A stretch of DNA of 64,000 nt from Tricholoma matsutake (Eukaryota > Basidiomycota > Agaricomycetes > Agaricales > Tricholomataceae), in assembly GCA_026075535.2 (NCBI GenBank), contig AP026539.1:9300001-9364000 (forward strand), in the 5' to 3' direction. Within the stretch, counting starts at the first letter, position 1. Each line of letters begins with the position of its first letter. The notes beneath the pieces are model-generated. The model was not told where the DNA came from, made no database searches, and was given only the letters and a program-made list of their open reading frames with translations. The translations under genes and the position numbers were made by a program. This document shows, in pieces, positions 1-10,254 of the stretch.

Positions 1-43
1 AAAGAAGTCTGACACTGCTGCAGCAATTAGACAATTTCAGGCA

Positions 44-514
44 ATGGCTTTGACCCAGTATGGCACTACAATCAAGCGCTGGCATGTTGATCCAGGGGGG
101 GAGTTCAAAGATCGTGAGCTACAAAATACGCTCAAGGATTTTGGCATCAAAATAGAGATGTCTGCACCCCACATTCACCAACAGAACGGGCGCGCAGAGT
201 GCACCATAAGGACAATAATGGAAAAGTCACAAACCCTGCGATTTACCGCTTGTCTACCACAATCATGGTGGGAAGTTTGCATTGAACATGCAACACACCT
301 ATACAATCAAACCCCAATAAGGCGCCTGAAATGGCTGACACCTTTTGAGGACCTGACAAAGGTCCACCCAGATCTAAACAATCTGAAGGTCTTCGGTTGC
401 AGTGCTTACGTCTATCTACCCAAGGAAAAACGTCCAACCACATTATCTCCTCGATCGGAGTTAATGACGTACCTTGGATTAGAAGATGGCATTAAAGCAT
501 ACCGTTTCATGTGA
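44..514 (+). pseudogene. Copia-1 integrase, C-terminal half of the catalytic core
   Basis: This encodes the part of the integrase that inserts Copia cDNA into the genome. A segment reading VDPGGEFKD resembles the second catalytic Asp region, and about 40 residues later QQNGRAEC resembles the glutamate-bearing motif of the DDE core. The stretch then continues with the Copia-typical W(E)xCIEHATHLYNQTPIRR and FGCSAYVYLPKEKR segments. The frame ends at 514 and the 514-953 linker to RT is open only in pieces, as is usual for the acidic, poorly conserved linker. The N-terminal zinc-binding part lies upstream of the window. Confidence 0.88.
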
Positions 515-952
515 CTTAATGGCGCAATATTCATTGGTGCTACAGCACTATTTGATGAAACATTGTTCCCATGCTGTCCTGGAGCTAAAACTCCTGCCAA
601 GACAGACCTTGGTGATTTTCCACATCCATGATTCTATACCGCCACAAAATCTGCCCCTTCCTCCATCATCGGAAGATGATGATGATGTACCAAGTGAGCA
701 AAAGGCGCATGATGATGCGACTGACACTCCTCCTCCGCTGCCTCCAGTAACCACTGAGGACTTTTGTCCAAGACGTGAAGATCAACAGGAATGGCAGCAA
801 TTGCCCCATTGATCAGGCAGGCAGAGGAACATCCCAAACCATCCTGGCAATACCTATGGAGAGAAGCGACTCCCCTCTGACATAGAGAGAGATATTGCAT
901 GTGATCAATATTGGAAGAGATCTGTGGGTCAAGATTCGGATCATAACCGAAC

Positions 953-1992
953 ATGACCACGATCTCAACAACAAGAACCGGTTGCTGGACCGAGTTCGGC
1001 ACCCCACGAGAGTGTGCCCAATTCCAAGAACATGATCACCCAATGGGGGAACCGGATGAAGCAGGTTATATTAAAAAGATAACCAAGGAAGGTGGAGATA
1101 AGCATATTCGCTGGCTGTTGTCAAAAGCAGTCAATCCATCAAGTGAAATAAGCCAAGTTCCAAACCAATTTTGCGATATTGCGCGCCTACCACGGCAGCA
1201 GCAACTTGAGTGGAAACAGGCTTGTCGTGAAGAATTAGAGGCTCTTCGCAAGCGACAAGTCTATGACATTGTCAATCTTCCACATGATCGAAAAACAATC
1301 AAAAACAGATGGGTTTTCTCCATGAAATCGGATGGAAGAAAACGAGCCAGACTCATGGCCAAAGGCTTTTCACAAGTCGAAGGCATTGACTTTGATGAGA
1401 TTTTCTCACCAGTAGTCCGCTACGAGACTGTACGCCTCATGTTTGCACTTGCATCTCTAGAAGGCATGTATATGACTGGTCTAGATGTAAAAACCGCATT
1501 TTTATATGGTAAACTAGAAGAGGAGATCTATATGGATCAACCCGAGGGTTTCAGACTCAAGGGAAAAGAGCGCAAAGTAATGTGCTTATGCCGAGCATTG
1601 TATGGCCTTAAACAGGCCTCACTAGCATGGTGGAAAGAGCTGGAGGCATTTATGCGCACCATTGGGTTTGTGCGCGCCAGCTCTGATGCCGGCATTTTCA
1701 TACACAAGGATCCCAAGACAGGCAGCATTGTTATTGCGCTGGTCTATGTTGATGATGGCTTGTTCATGGGGGAAAACAAGAAACTTGTGGATGAAAAGAA
1801 GAATGCTTGTCTGAGCATTGGGAGTGCCATAGTACTGAAAAAGTCATGGAATTCTTAGGCATGCGCATCACCCAGACTGCAAGCAAAGTCAAACTCGACC
1901 AAACTGAATATCTCGCCAAAGTGCTCGAGAGGTTCGAGATGACAAATGCCCCACTCCGCTCCCGACTGGTTACAAACTGTCGGAAAACATAG
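953..1992 (+). pseudogene. Copia-1 reverse transcriptase
   Basis: RNA-dependent DNA polymerase of the Copia type (RVT_2). Visible landmarks are NRWVFSMKSDG, the KGFSQVEGIDF segment, LDVKTAFLYGKL (first catalytic Asp), ALYGLKQASLAWW and the YVDD active-site box near 1748-1759. The main frame (953-1858) runs into a second one (1807-1992, starting in FLGMRITQ), so a frameshift lies near 1810-1860, and a TAG stop ends the second piece. The beginning at 953 is a convenience boundary: the true polyprotein is continuous with integrase upstream. Confidence 0.92.
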
Positions 1993-2030
1993 CGACGCCA
2001 AATGCGGCACTTAGATCAAAATATCAGTCT

Positions 2031-2690
2031 GTGATTGGATCTTTATTGTATCTGATGCTCAGAACGCGACCTGATATCACTTATGCGGTAATCAGGATGT
2101 CGCAATTCTTGGCTAATCCTAGCCAAGAACATCTAGACAAAGCGATGTACATCATGCGCTATCTGGTGGGAACCCAGAAATATAATATTGTCTACAATGG
2201 AGAGAAATCCAAAGGGCTACAGGCCTTCACAGATTCTGATTGGGCGGCTGACACTGTCAAACACTGATCTACAATGGGTTACTTTGCTACTCTAGCGAGT
2301 GGCATTGTGTGCTGGCAGTCCCATTTACAAAAAACTGTAGCACTGTCATCCACAGAAGCTGAATATATGGCTCTCTCCGACACTTGTCGACAGATAGTGT
2401 GGATAGAGTCCTTATTCCAGGAACTTGGATATATACTGAAGCACGTACCAATCTGCGCTGATAATCAGGGATCCATCTTTATCGGATCAAATCCAGTTCA
2501 GGAAAGAAGGACCAAACATATAGACATTCGCTACCACTATACCCGCGAATGCATAGAAAATGACAAAGTCACAGTCATTTTCATTCCTGGAAGTGATAAT
2601 CCGGCTGACATGTTCACAAAGAACCTTGGCGCTGTCCTATCCAGGAAATTTAGAGACTCTCTCAGAATTACTTTTGAGATTCAAACTTAG
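2031..2690 (+). pseudogene. Copia-1 RT thumb and RNase H
   Basis: The segment opens with GSLLYLMLRTRPDITYAV, then has the RNase H core: TDSDWAAD (Asp), SSTEAEYMAL (Glu), CADNQGSI (Asp) and KHIDIRYHYTRE (His region). It ends in DNPADMFTKNL, the usual C-terminus of Copia pol. A TGA at 2265-2267 interrupts it between DTVKH and STMGY, a position where relatives carry arginine-type residues. Pol ends at a TAG just before the polypurine tract and LTR. Confidence 0.92.
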
Positions 2691-2722
2691 CTGCTTAGAG
2701 CACTGTACAGTTTGAGGGGGGG

Positions 2723-2978
2723 TGTTGAAATTAAACCCTGAGATACATGCTGCATACATGAGGCAATACATGCAGCATACACATGTTACATGCTGCATAC
2801 ATGAGGCAATACATGCAGCATACACATGTTACTGTGCTTACTGCGCATACATGTGGTAAACACATTCCTGAGTCATGTGACATCCTTATTATTATGTATA
2901 TAAGGAGAACCTGTACTGTAGTAGGAATACAGTGTTCTTACCTCTGCTAACCCTAGCTGTAAGTCTAACTAAACCCCA
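2723..2978 (+). repeat. Copia-1 3' LTR with a tandem hairpin repeat
   Basis: The LTR starts with TGTTGAAATT immediately after the polypurine tract. It holds a 43-bp unit repeated twice in tandem (2744-2786 and 2787-2829). Each unit contains the inverted pair ATGCTGCAT and ATGCAGCAT, able to form a stem-loop. A TATA-like tatataagga follows near 2897-2906. The 3' edge at 2978 is inferred from a CA dinucleotide, since no partner LTR is visible for comparison. Confidence 0.7.
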
Positions 2979-3039
2979 GGTAGGTTGTAAGGAATGTGTT
3001 GTCTCTTCCCCTGTGCAGTGTATATAGTCTGCTCCAACA

Positions 3040-3235
3040 CAAGTTGTACAGGGACATGTATAACAAATTGCATGACACCGTCATTTATCATTTTGAATAG
3101 TGTGGAGACTGATGGAATGGCATCAACATGCCACTTGGCATGCCAATAGATGTGGCTGATGCCAATGCTGATGCCATGGCCAAAGCAATTTTCCCCCATC
3201 CCAAAAGTTCAAGTTGTACAGGGACATGTATAATT
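3040..3235 (+). repeat. 174-bp satellite, first monomer (plus orientation)
   Basis: One monomer of the satellite that fills 5148-8790. It shares the recognisable blocks ttgtacagggacatgtata, gaatagtgtggagac and catcccaaaag. Monomer phase points fall at 3058 and 3228 (170 bp apart). It is separated from the rest of the array by the hAT-like insertion at 3236-5147, whose target duplication GTATAATT occupies 3228-3235. Confidence 0.85.
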
Positions 3236-5147
3236 CAAGGGGGTGGCAGAATGGGAATTCTGAACTGCGGGTGAGGGGGGGGGTCCTGCCAGAGGCTGAA
3301 AAAAAAAATTGTACTAGGGTATATTCGACACTGGTAGGTGTCGTTGAGCCACCAAATAGGTTCTATCATGGCTCTATGGACTTTAAATATGCAGAATGGC
3401 TTCATTTGGCCACAAATCACTTAAAAGGCTGTATAATAGTGCCCTAAACTGGTATAAATACAGCAAATGTATAATCCATGCTTGGCCACCATGTACATTT
3501 CAATGCAGCTTGAAACCACATCTTATGTAAGTCTGGCCCCACAGACTCACAACATTACGACAAGTTAATTTACCTACACCGCTGTTACACACTTCCATGG
3601 TGCCGGCACACCACACACATCGCCGACACAACCACCCTCGCCACCGACACAGCCACAGGCGATAGCACAGCCACCTACAGTGCATAAACAACTCACCAAC
3701 ATCAGACATACCAATGTCTGTGTTACATTACTACACCACTGTTAAACACTTCCATGGCGCTGGCACAGCCACACACATCGCCAACACAACCACCCTTACC
3801 GCTGGCACAGCCACCGGCGATAGCATAGCCACCTACAGTGCATAAACAACTCACCAGCACCAGATATACCAATGTCTGTGTTACAGTGAGTTATGGCCAC
3901 CCTATGTCGCCAACACACTCCCACGGCACCAACACAGCCACACACATTGCCAACACAATTACCCTCGCCGCCGGCACAGCCACCAGTGAATACAACAACA
4001 ACAACCAGCAACATGCATCCTGGCAATGGCACCATACATCCTTATTACCCTTCTATCCACATCCAGCAGTGCCGACATTATCCTATTGATGCGGTACCTT
4101 CCTATTTTGTGACTACGCCCAACGCAGCCTTCCCAAATCACACACTACACTTGATGTGGCCTTTTACTTACACAGTCAATCTTTTTCTTATATATTACTT
4201 ATTTTTTATTCCTTAACCTTCGTTCCTACTTCCATGCAACAAAGGTATAGTAACTTCCTATTCTTTTATTTGTAGTAACTTATGGTTCCTACTTCCATGC
4301 AATGAAGATAATTTGATCCTGTCTTTTAGTAAACCTAAGTCTAGTGTAGGCTGCCAAACTTGGCAACCTTCCATCTTACTCATCTACTACTTGATTCTCA
4401 TGCTTCCAGCATCACAGCCTTAGCCCCCAGCCACCACCATTCCCCCTTGCTACATGACCTTCATGATGGCCTTGCCACGTAAACAGTAGCAACACAACTT
4501 GAATCCCATGTGATGTCTGGTAGACAGTTCATGAGTTTCATCTGGCTAATTGATTTGTAGATGATGCACTTACATGATGAGGAGCACGTCTTGGATACTC
4601 ATCTCGTGTCCCTCCCACTACCTGTATATATTCACTTCCATGGGTCGGGGTACACACAATGACAACTTGAGGCCAGTATTCATGGATTATGATGTTTGGA
4701 TGACATCAACAGGGTGTAAAACATGACAGGGTCTGGAATCAGGCAAGAGGAAGGATTTGGTAGGCCTTAGGTATAGAGGACCTAGCTAAGATGGTTAGCT
4801 GGGGGGAGTTTTGTAGTTGAATGTTGAGGCCTGAGATGCTGATGATGTGGTTCCAGCAATGAATGGTCGAATACAGATCAGCTTCTGAACAACAGCAGTT
4901 GCAGGTGTTCCATAGCACTGTCAAATCCAAAATCTCAGCTAGCATAGTAGGAAGCAGTGCATGAGGCCTGAGAGCTGTGCTACAAGGTCAGTACAAAAGA
5001 TTTTGTGAAAATTGCTTGGGAAAAAAAAGCTTGCACATGATGGGAAATTACCATATATGGCAGGAAGGGGGGAGGGGGGGGTCAACCAAGGTTGTGAAAA
5101 AAAAAAGGTGAGTGGATATCAGATTTTCCTGTTCCACCACCCCCTTG
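3236..5147 (+). mobile_element. Non-autonomous DNA transposon, hAT-like, 8-bp TSD
   Basis: The left end CAAGGGGGTGGC (3236) and the right end, whose reverse complement reads CAAGGGGGTGGT (ending at 5147), form terminal inverted repeats. They are flanked by perfect 8-bp duplications GTATAATT (3228-3235 and 5148-5155). Removing the element and one duplication restores the satellite sequence exactly, as seen uninterrupted near 5491-5515. The 8-bp duplication suggests the hAT superfamily. No transposase is encoded. The two ends differ beyond about 25 bp (left with a G-run then A-run, right with a T-run in that orientation). Each end type recurs once elsewhere (24447 left type, 18381 right type). 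Confidence 0.88.
3571..3990 (+). repeat. Degenerate minisatellite inside the hAT-like element
   Basis: About two and a half copies of a roughly 157-169 bp unit, recognised by recurring acttccatgg (3591, 3748; degenerate at 3917), cacacacatcgcc and gtgcataaacaactcacca. Open frames here are low-complexity products of the repeat and show no protein-family features. The rest of the element (4000-5060) is AT-rich and shows only a short duplicated phrase, ttcctacttccatgcaa, near 4224-4300. Confidence 0.75.
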
Positions 5148-5663
5148 GTATAATTAATTGCATAAAACCATCATTTATGCAAATTATTTATTTTGAGTAG
5201 TGTGGAGACCAATGGAATGGCATTGGCACCCCACTTGGCATGCAAATAGGTGTTGCCAATGCCAATGCTGTGGCCAAAGGAATTTTTCCCCATGCCAAAA
5301 GGTCAGGTTGTACAAGGACATGTATAATAGATTGTGTAAAACCTTCAATTATGTGCATTATTCATTTTGAATAGTGTGGAGACTGATGGAACGGCATCAA
5401 CATGCCACTCAGCATGCCAATCGATGTGGCTGATGCTGATGCTGTGGCCAAACAAATTTTAACCAATCCCAAAAGTTCAGGTTGTGCAGGGACATGTATA
5501 ATTAATTGCATAACACTGTCATTTATGCAGATTATTTATTTTGAGTAGTGTGGACACCAATGGAATGGCATTGGCACCCCACTCGGCATGCTAATAGGTG
5601 TTGCCAATGCCAATGCTGTGGCTGATGGAATTTTTCCCATGCCAAAAGGTCACGTTGTACAAG
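5148..5663 (+). repeat. 174-bp satellite, plus-oriented monomers
   Basis: Phase points (gtataat) at 5148, 5322 and 5496 give an exact 174-bp period. Two monomer classes alternate: one with gaccaatgg..cattggcacccc..ccaaaagg, the other with gactgatgg..catcaacatgcc..cccaaaag. This makes a dimeric unit of about 348 bp. The third monomer is cut at 5663 by the next insertion. Confidence 0.9.
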
Positions 5664-6834
5664 TAGTGTTTAAAGGTCCAGTCTGGTCCAGTTTTTGACT
5701 TCCAAATGGGGCAACCAGCAACTGCAACTGGTCTAGGACCGACCCAGACATTGGGGGACTACAACCAGACCATTTAGGACTGGTCCTAATCAGTCCATGG
5801 ACCAAAAAAAGACTGGTTTGGACTGGTCATAAAATTATTTATAGGAAATAACCCATATTTATCTCAATAATTATGATCAATACCTTATATATATTAAATT
5901 CATGGATAGATATTGTAATTCCCCGTAGATTGGTCCAACCTTTAAGGAATTCCAGCAAGATTTGACTGAGATATGGTCAAAACTGAAAGGACATGCACTC
6001 AAGTTGTGGTTTGTAGTTTGTAATTTGTAGCTTGTAGTCACAACTCATTTGGGCTGTTGAATCAGTAAAATCACATGGTACAGATGGTTAGGTGTGTTGT
6101 TGTTATATTTATGATGTCATATAGCTGTACAAAAAAAAATATAGCTCAGGTAATAAGCAATGCTCTGATACAACAAAATACTCATACAAAAATGTTTTTG
6201 GTCATATCTCAACCAATTCTTAGCCGTTTTTGATGATCCTGTTGGAATCGCACCATGAGTCCATAACACTTTTGATGCGTTTGATGTGTGTGCTATTTTT
6301 AGCATTCCCTTTGATCCGCGTGGTCGGTTCGTGTTTAAGTTTCCCCTTGTCTCTTTTCCTTTGACACACATCCTTTTGTTACGCATTACACATATATATA
6401 TCTTCAGTAGTTTACTTTATCACCTCAGTCACTTATCCAGAGACTGAGGTGAGCTATATTTACTATACATATTTATTGACGTGTACTTACTCTACTACAA
6501 CAGTTGTTTATACTAGGTATAGTACGGATTAATACAGTCACTTATCCAGAGACTGAGTTGTTTATACTAGGATTCACTTTCTACAGATCCAGGGACCTAA
6601 AATGAAGTAAATATGTGTGGGAGTAAGGTCAAACACACTTTCTGACAAAAAACTGTTTGCAACCAGTTTAAACTGGTTTTTCATTGGTCCTACTATATTT
6701 TTTAAAATGAAAGACCAGCAACTGGACTGCAAAAGACTGGTCCATAAATAGACCTTTGGTCCAGTCTTTTCCGGTCCAATTCAGTCCAGTTTTGGTCTTT
6801 TTTTTGGTCCTATGGACTGGATCTGTGAACACTA
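5664..6834 (+). mobile_element. Non-autonomous hAT-like element with solo LTR inside
   Basis: The left end TAGTGTTTAAAGGTCCAG and right end (reverse complement TAGTGTTCACAGATCCAG) are flanked by perfect 8-bp duplications TGTACAAG (5656-5663 and 6835-6842). Removing it restores the satellite phrase ttgtacaaggacatgtat. The subterminal regions are packed with ggtccagt/actggacc motifs in both orientations, a common feature of hAT transposase-binding regions. No coding sequence is recognisable. A 346-bp solo LTR with its own 5-bp duplication sits in the middle (6240-6585). Confidence 0.88.
6240..6585 (+). repeat. Solo LTR, Copia type
   Basis: It runs TGTTGGAATCGC..CTACA and is flanked by perfect 5-bp duplications GATCC (6235-6239 and 6586-6590). 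A 10-bp perfect inverted pair CACCTCAGTC/GACTGAGGTG lies at 6421-6430 and 6442-6451. The same hairpin occurs in the LTR of the Copia-2 element (37562-37592), and the surrounding layout (tttagcat..ttgatcc..catatatata) is similar. This solo LTR therefore comes from a relative of Copia-2, left after LTR-LTR recombination. Confidence 0.85.
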
Positions 6835-7455
6835 TGTACAAGGACATGTATAATAGATTGCATAAAACCTCCATTTATGCAGATTTTTCATTTTGAATAG
6901 TGTGGAGACTGATGGAATGGCATCAAGATGTCACTCAGCATGCAAATAGATGTGGCCGATGCCAGTGCTGTGGCCAAAGGAATTTCCCCCCATCCCAAAA
7001 GTTCAAGTTGTACAGGGAAATGTATAATAGATTGCATAAAACTGTCATTTATGTAGATTATTCATTTTGAATAGTGTGGAGACTGATGGAATAGCATCAA
7101 CATGCCACTCAGCATGCTAATAGGTGTGGCTGATGCCGATGCTGTGGCTGAAGGAATTTCCCCCCATCCCAAAAGTTCAAGTTGTACAGGGACGTGTATA
7201 ATAGATTGCATAAAACCTTCATTTATGCAGATTATTCATTTTGAATAGTGTGAAGACTGATGGAACGGCAATACCAAAAGTTCAAGTTGCACAGGGACAT
7301 GTATAATAGATTGAGTAAGCCTGTTGTTTATGTGGATTATTCATTTTGAGTAGTTTGGAGACCTAGGAAACAGCATTGGCATGCCAATCAGTGTTGCCAA
7401 TGTAGCCAATGTCACTGAAGGAATTTTTCCTCATGCCAAAAGCTGAAGTTGTGTA
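6835..7455 (+). repeat. 174-bp satellite, plus-oriented monomers
   Basis: Phase points at 6848, 7022 and 7196 are exactly 174 bp apart. The next falls at 7301, because one monomer carries an internal deletion of about 70 bp. The last, more diverged monomer fades out near 7440-7455. From 7456 to about 7654 lies a spacer of about 200 bp with no recognised gene or repeat, after which the array resumes in the opposite orientation. Confidence 0.88.
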
Positions 7456-7654
7456 TGATATACTGAGTAAAACCACCATCTATTAAGATATTATCTATGT
7501 TAAAACTTGCACCATCCTCTGTACTAGAGTATTTCAGGGTATAAACACATGTGGTGCATATGCTGTTCATATTTCTACTGTAAGAGAAAATACCATTGGC
7601 TATAAGGGTGAGACCAAGTGGAAATGCCAAACAGCACACTGACCTCACTTTGTA

Positions 7655-8790
7655 AGTCCTCACACTACTCAAAATTCCTTTGGCCAAGGCATCAGCATTG
7701 GCCATAACTATTAGCATGCTGAGTGGGGTGCCAATGCTGTTCCATTGGTCTCCACACTACTCAAAATAAATAATCTGCATAAATGACAGTTTTATGCAAT
7801 CTATTATATGTGTCCCTGTACAACTTGAACTTTTGGCATGGGGAAAAACTCCTTCGGCCACTGCATCAGCATCAGCCACACCTATTAGCATGATGACTTC
7901 TGAGTGGGGTGCCAATGCCGTTCCATTGGTCTCCACACTACTCAAAATACATAATCTGCATAAATGATGGTTTTATGCAATAATTATACATATCCCTGCA
8001 CAACTTGAACTTTTGGGATGGGGTAGAATTTGTTTGGCCACAGCATCAGCATCAGCCACATCTATGGGCAAGCCAAGTGGCATGTTGATGCCATTCCATC
8101 AGTCTCCACACTATTCAAAATGAATAATGCACATAATTGAAGGTTTTACACAATCTATTATACATGTCCTTGTACAACCTGACCTTTTGGCATAGGGAAA
8201 AACTCCTTCAGCTATAGCATCAGCATTGGCAACACCTATTTGCATGCCAAGTAGGGTGCTGATGCTGTTCCATTGGTGTCCACACTACTCAAAATAAATA
8301 ATCTGCATAAATGATGGTTTTATGCAATTAATTATACATGTCCCTGTACAACTTGAACTTTTGGGATGGGGGGAAATTGCTTCAGCCATGGCATCAGCAT
8401 CAGCATCAGCCACATCTATTGGCATGCCGAGTGGCATGTTGATGCCATTCCATCAGTCTCCACACTATTCAAAATGATAAATGACAGTGTTATGCAATTT
8501 GCTATACATGTCCCTGTACAACTTGAACTTTTGCCATGGGGAGAGATCCCTTCAGCCATGGCATCAGCATCGGCATTGGCCACACCTATTGGCATGCTGA
8601 GTGGCATGCCCATGCCATTCCATTGGTCTCCATACTACCCAAAATAAATAATTTGCATAAATGATAGTCTTACTCAATCTATTATCTGTCACTGTACAAC
8701 TTTTGGCATCGGGAAAAATTCCTTCAGCCACATCACCCACAACCATTGGCATGCTGAATGCTGGATGCTGGTGCCAATGCTGATTCTGCT
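7655..8790 (-). repeat. 174-bp satellite, inverted half of the array
   Basis: About six monomers in reverse orientation, recognised by tctccacactactcaaaat and cagggacat read on the minus strand. Phase points (tatacatgtcc or variants) recur near 7803, 7980, 8160, 8335 and 8505. The two monomer classes again roughly alternate. Open frames in this stretch (for example 8366-8647) are repeat-derived and should not be read as genes. The array decays into unique sequence around 8760-8790. Confidence 0.88.
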
Positions 8791-9064
8791 GCCTGTGTTA
8801 TTTCATAGCTTATATCAATGTTTACATTACATGCTCAATGCACATCTACAGTACAGTGCAGCAACTGTTCTAATAGTGCATTCATTTGTTACTATAGTAT
8901 GTACATATATGTAGAGCATTTGACAGTGTCCACCAAACCTGTATCATTCAATAGACTGTATCGTTCGGTACACTGTAGCTTACCTATGTCCTTTTCTATT
9001 TATCCTAAACATACAAGAATATCATTCAGCAGCTTGAATAGAGCACCTTGTAAAATACTGACTC
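8791..9064. other. No gene seen
   Basis: AT-rich unique sequence between the satellite and the decayed nuclease gene. I see no protein-family signature, no RNA gene and no terminal repeat. Confidence 0.5.
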
Positions 9065-9728
9065 TCAGATGATACACTTGCCACCAAATACAAATGTGTC
9101 ATTATCTTCAGAGATGATTGCATCAATTAACCCCAGTCGGTTGAGTTCTAAGAGCTCTGCTTCAGCTTCAGCAGGTGCCTGTAGATTCACAAGTGTAAAA
9201 TACTATATAACCAAAAGGACAACTTGAAAGACTTACTTACTTGATGGCAGTAGAATCTAAACATGTCAATGAGCTCCTTTGAGGCCTTGATGAGCTCTGA
9301 ATCCTGCCTTTTTATGTGACAACCATGTTTGACCTCTGGTCTACGGGGCCTGTCAAAGACAAAGACAAAACTCACTGGTGATTTGAGGAAGTGGCATAGC
9401 TTGAAGAAGAGAGCATGAAGTATGGGGGTTTCACCCATCCCTGTCCATCCTTCCAGGATGGCCTGGCAACTAGCAAGCCATATACTGAAGAATAGGTATT
9501 ACAACAGCTATTTTTGACTTTGCACTACAGGACACACCTGATGTCAACACCAACAATAAGTCTGTGGGTACCTTGAGGATCTTGCTGAAATCCTTCAACT
9601 ATTGTTAGGTCCAGGAATGATCTTTCTTCTCAAATAGGTGCTAGTATCTGCAAGTGTAATGTTGGCTTCCAAATCTAGAGTCTATCTTTATGTGATGGAC
9701 ATACCTTCCACAGCCCTCATATGCCCAT
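9065..9728 (-). pseudogene. Rad2/XPG-type (PIN) structure-specific nuclease, decayed and truncated
   Basis: This looks like a GEN1/XPG-like nuclease that would cut branched DNA. Read from 9728 down, exon 1 gives MGI-stop-GLWK, the family's MGVxGLW start. After an intron, ERSFLDLTIVEGF and LIVGVDI (first catalytic Asp) follow. Later come ILEGWTGMGETPILHALFF and FVFVFDRP (family FDGP), and the XPG-I part APAEAEAELLELNR (two catalytic Glu) with SEDNDTFVFGG (Asp pair). Two TGA stops replace arginine codons near the start. The gene stops after the XPG-I box with a TGA, and no helix-hairpin-helix or C-terminal part is seen before the satellite. Family assignment is firm; function is lost in this copy. 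Confidence 0.82.
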
Positions 9729-10254
9729 GTTGTTATGTCCATCAAAGGAAGCACAACTGAGACATTGACTATGACATTGCCTAGAGAATTATATCAGCAT
9801 TATATCAGCATCTTCAAGCTGCTCAGCAGTGATTATCGTTCTACCAAGGGTGTGTGTATTGGATACTTGTTATTCACCTGATGATGGGATAGTAGTATGA
9901 TGTAGTGCAACATTGGTAGAATTTTTGGACAACTCACCTTCTTGAAATTCAAGTAGGTGCCATGACTGGTACAACATGCAGCACAATGACCAGAATTCTT
10001 CATGTTATACATAAGAGGCAGGACAGACCAGTGAAATACATACCAAAAGTTAAAATACAAATCTAAACCTATGAATGTACTACGAAATACTTGGAAGGAA
10101 TAGTAATAATAATGACTCAGATACAGTACAACATTCAACATATTGAGTTTGAGAGAGTTGGGTGAGATTCATGATGCCAGTGACCAAGTCTCAAGAAGCA
10201 TAATTAACAGCTGTGTTTCTTGTTCTTTCAGCAGGCATCAGTTGGAGGTGCTCT
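9729..10254. other. No gene seen
   Basis: Spacer between two decayed minus-strand genes. It contains no recognised domain or repeat. Confidence 0.45.

Larger units (their letters stand above)
1..2978 (+). mobile_element. Ty1/Copia LTR retrotransposon, 3' part (Copia-1)
   Basis: The element enters the window already inside integrase and continues through reverse transcriptase and RNase H to a polypurine tract (about 2715-2722, gagggggg) and a 3' LTR. The IN-RT-RH order is that of Copia, not Gypsy. Reading frames are broken by frameshifts and TGA stops, so this copy cannot encode a working polyprotein. The 5' LTR, gag and protease lie outside the window, so age and target-site duplication cannot be judged. 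The 3' end is placed at a CA near 2978 only because Copia LTRs run TG..CA. Confidence 0.93.

Noticed and set aside
8366..8647. A 93-codon open frame in the satellite (plus) and its minus-strand partners
   Set aside because: It lies wholly within 174-bp repeat units and its translation repeats with them; no start context, splice sites or domain.
3040..8790. Possible CRISPR-like or regulatory array because of regular repeats
   Set aside because: The repeats are contiguous 174-bp monomers without unique spacers in a eukaryotic genome; this is satellite DNA.
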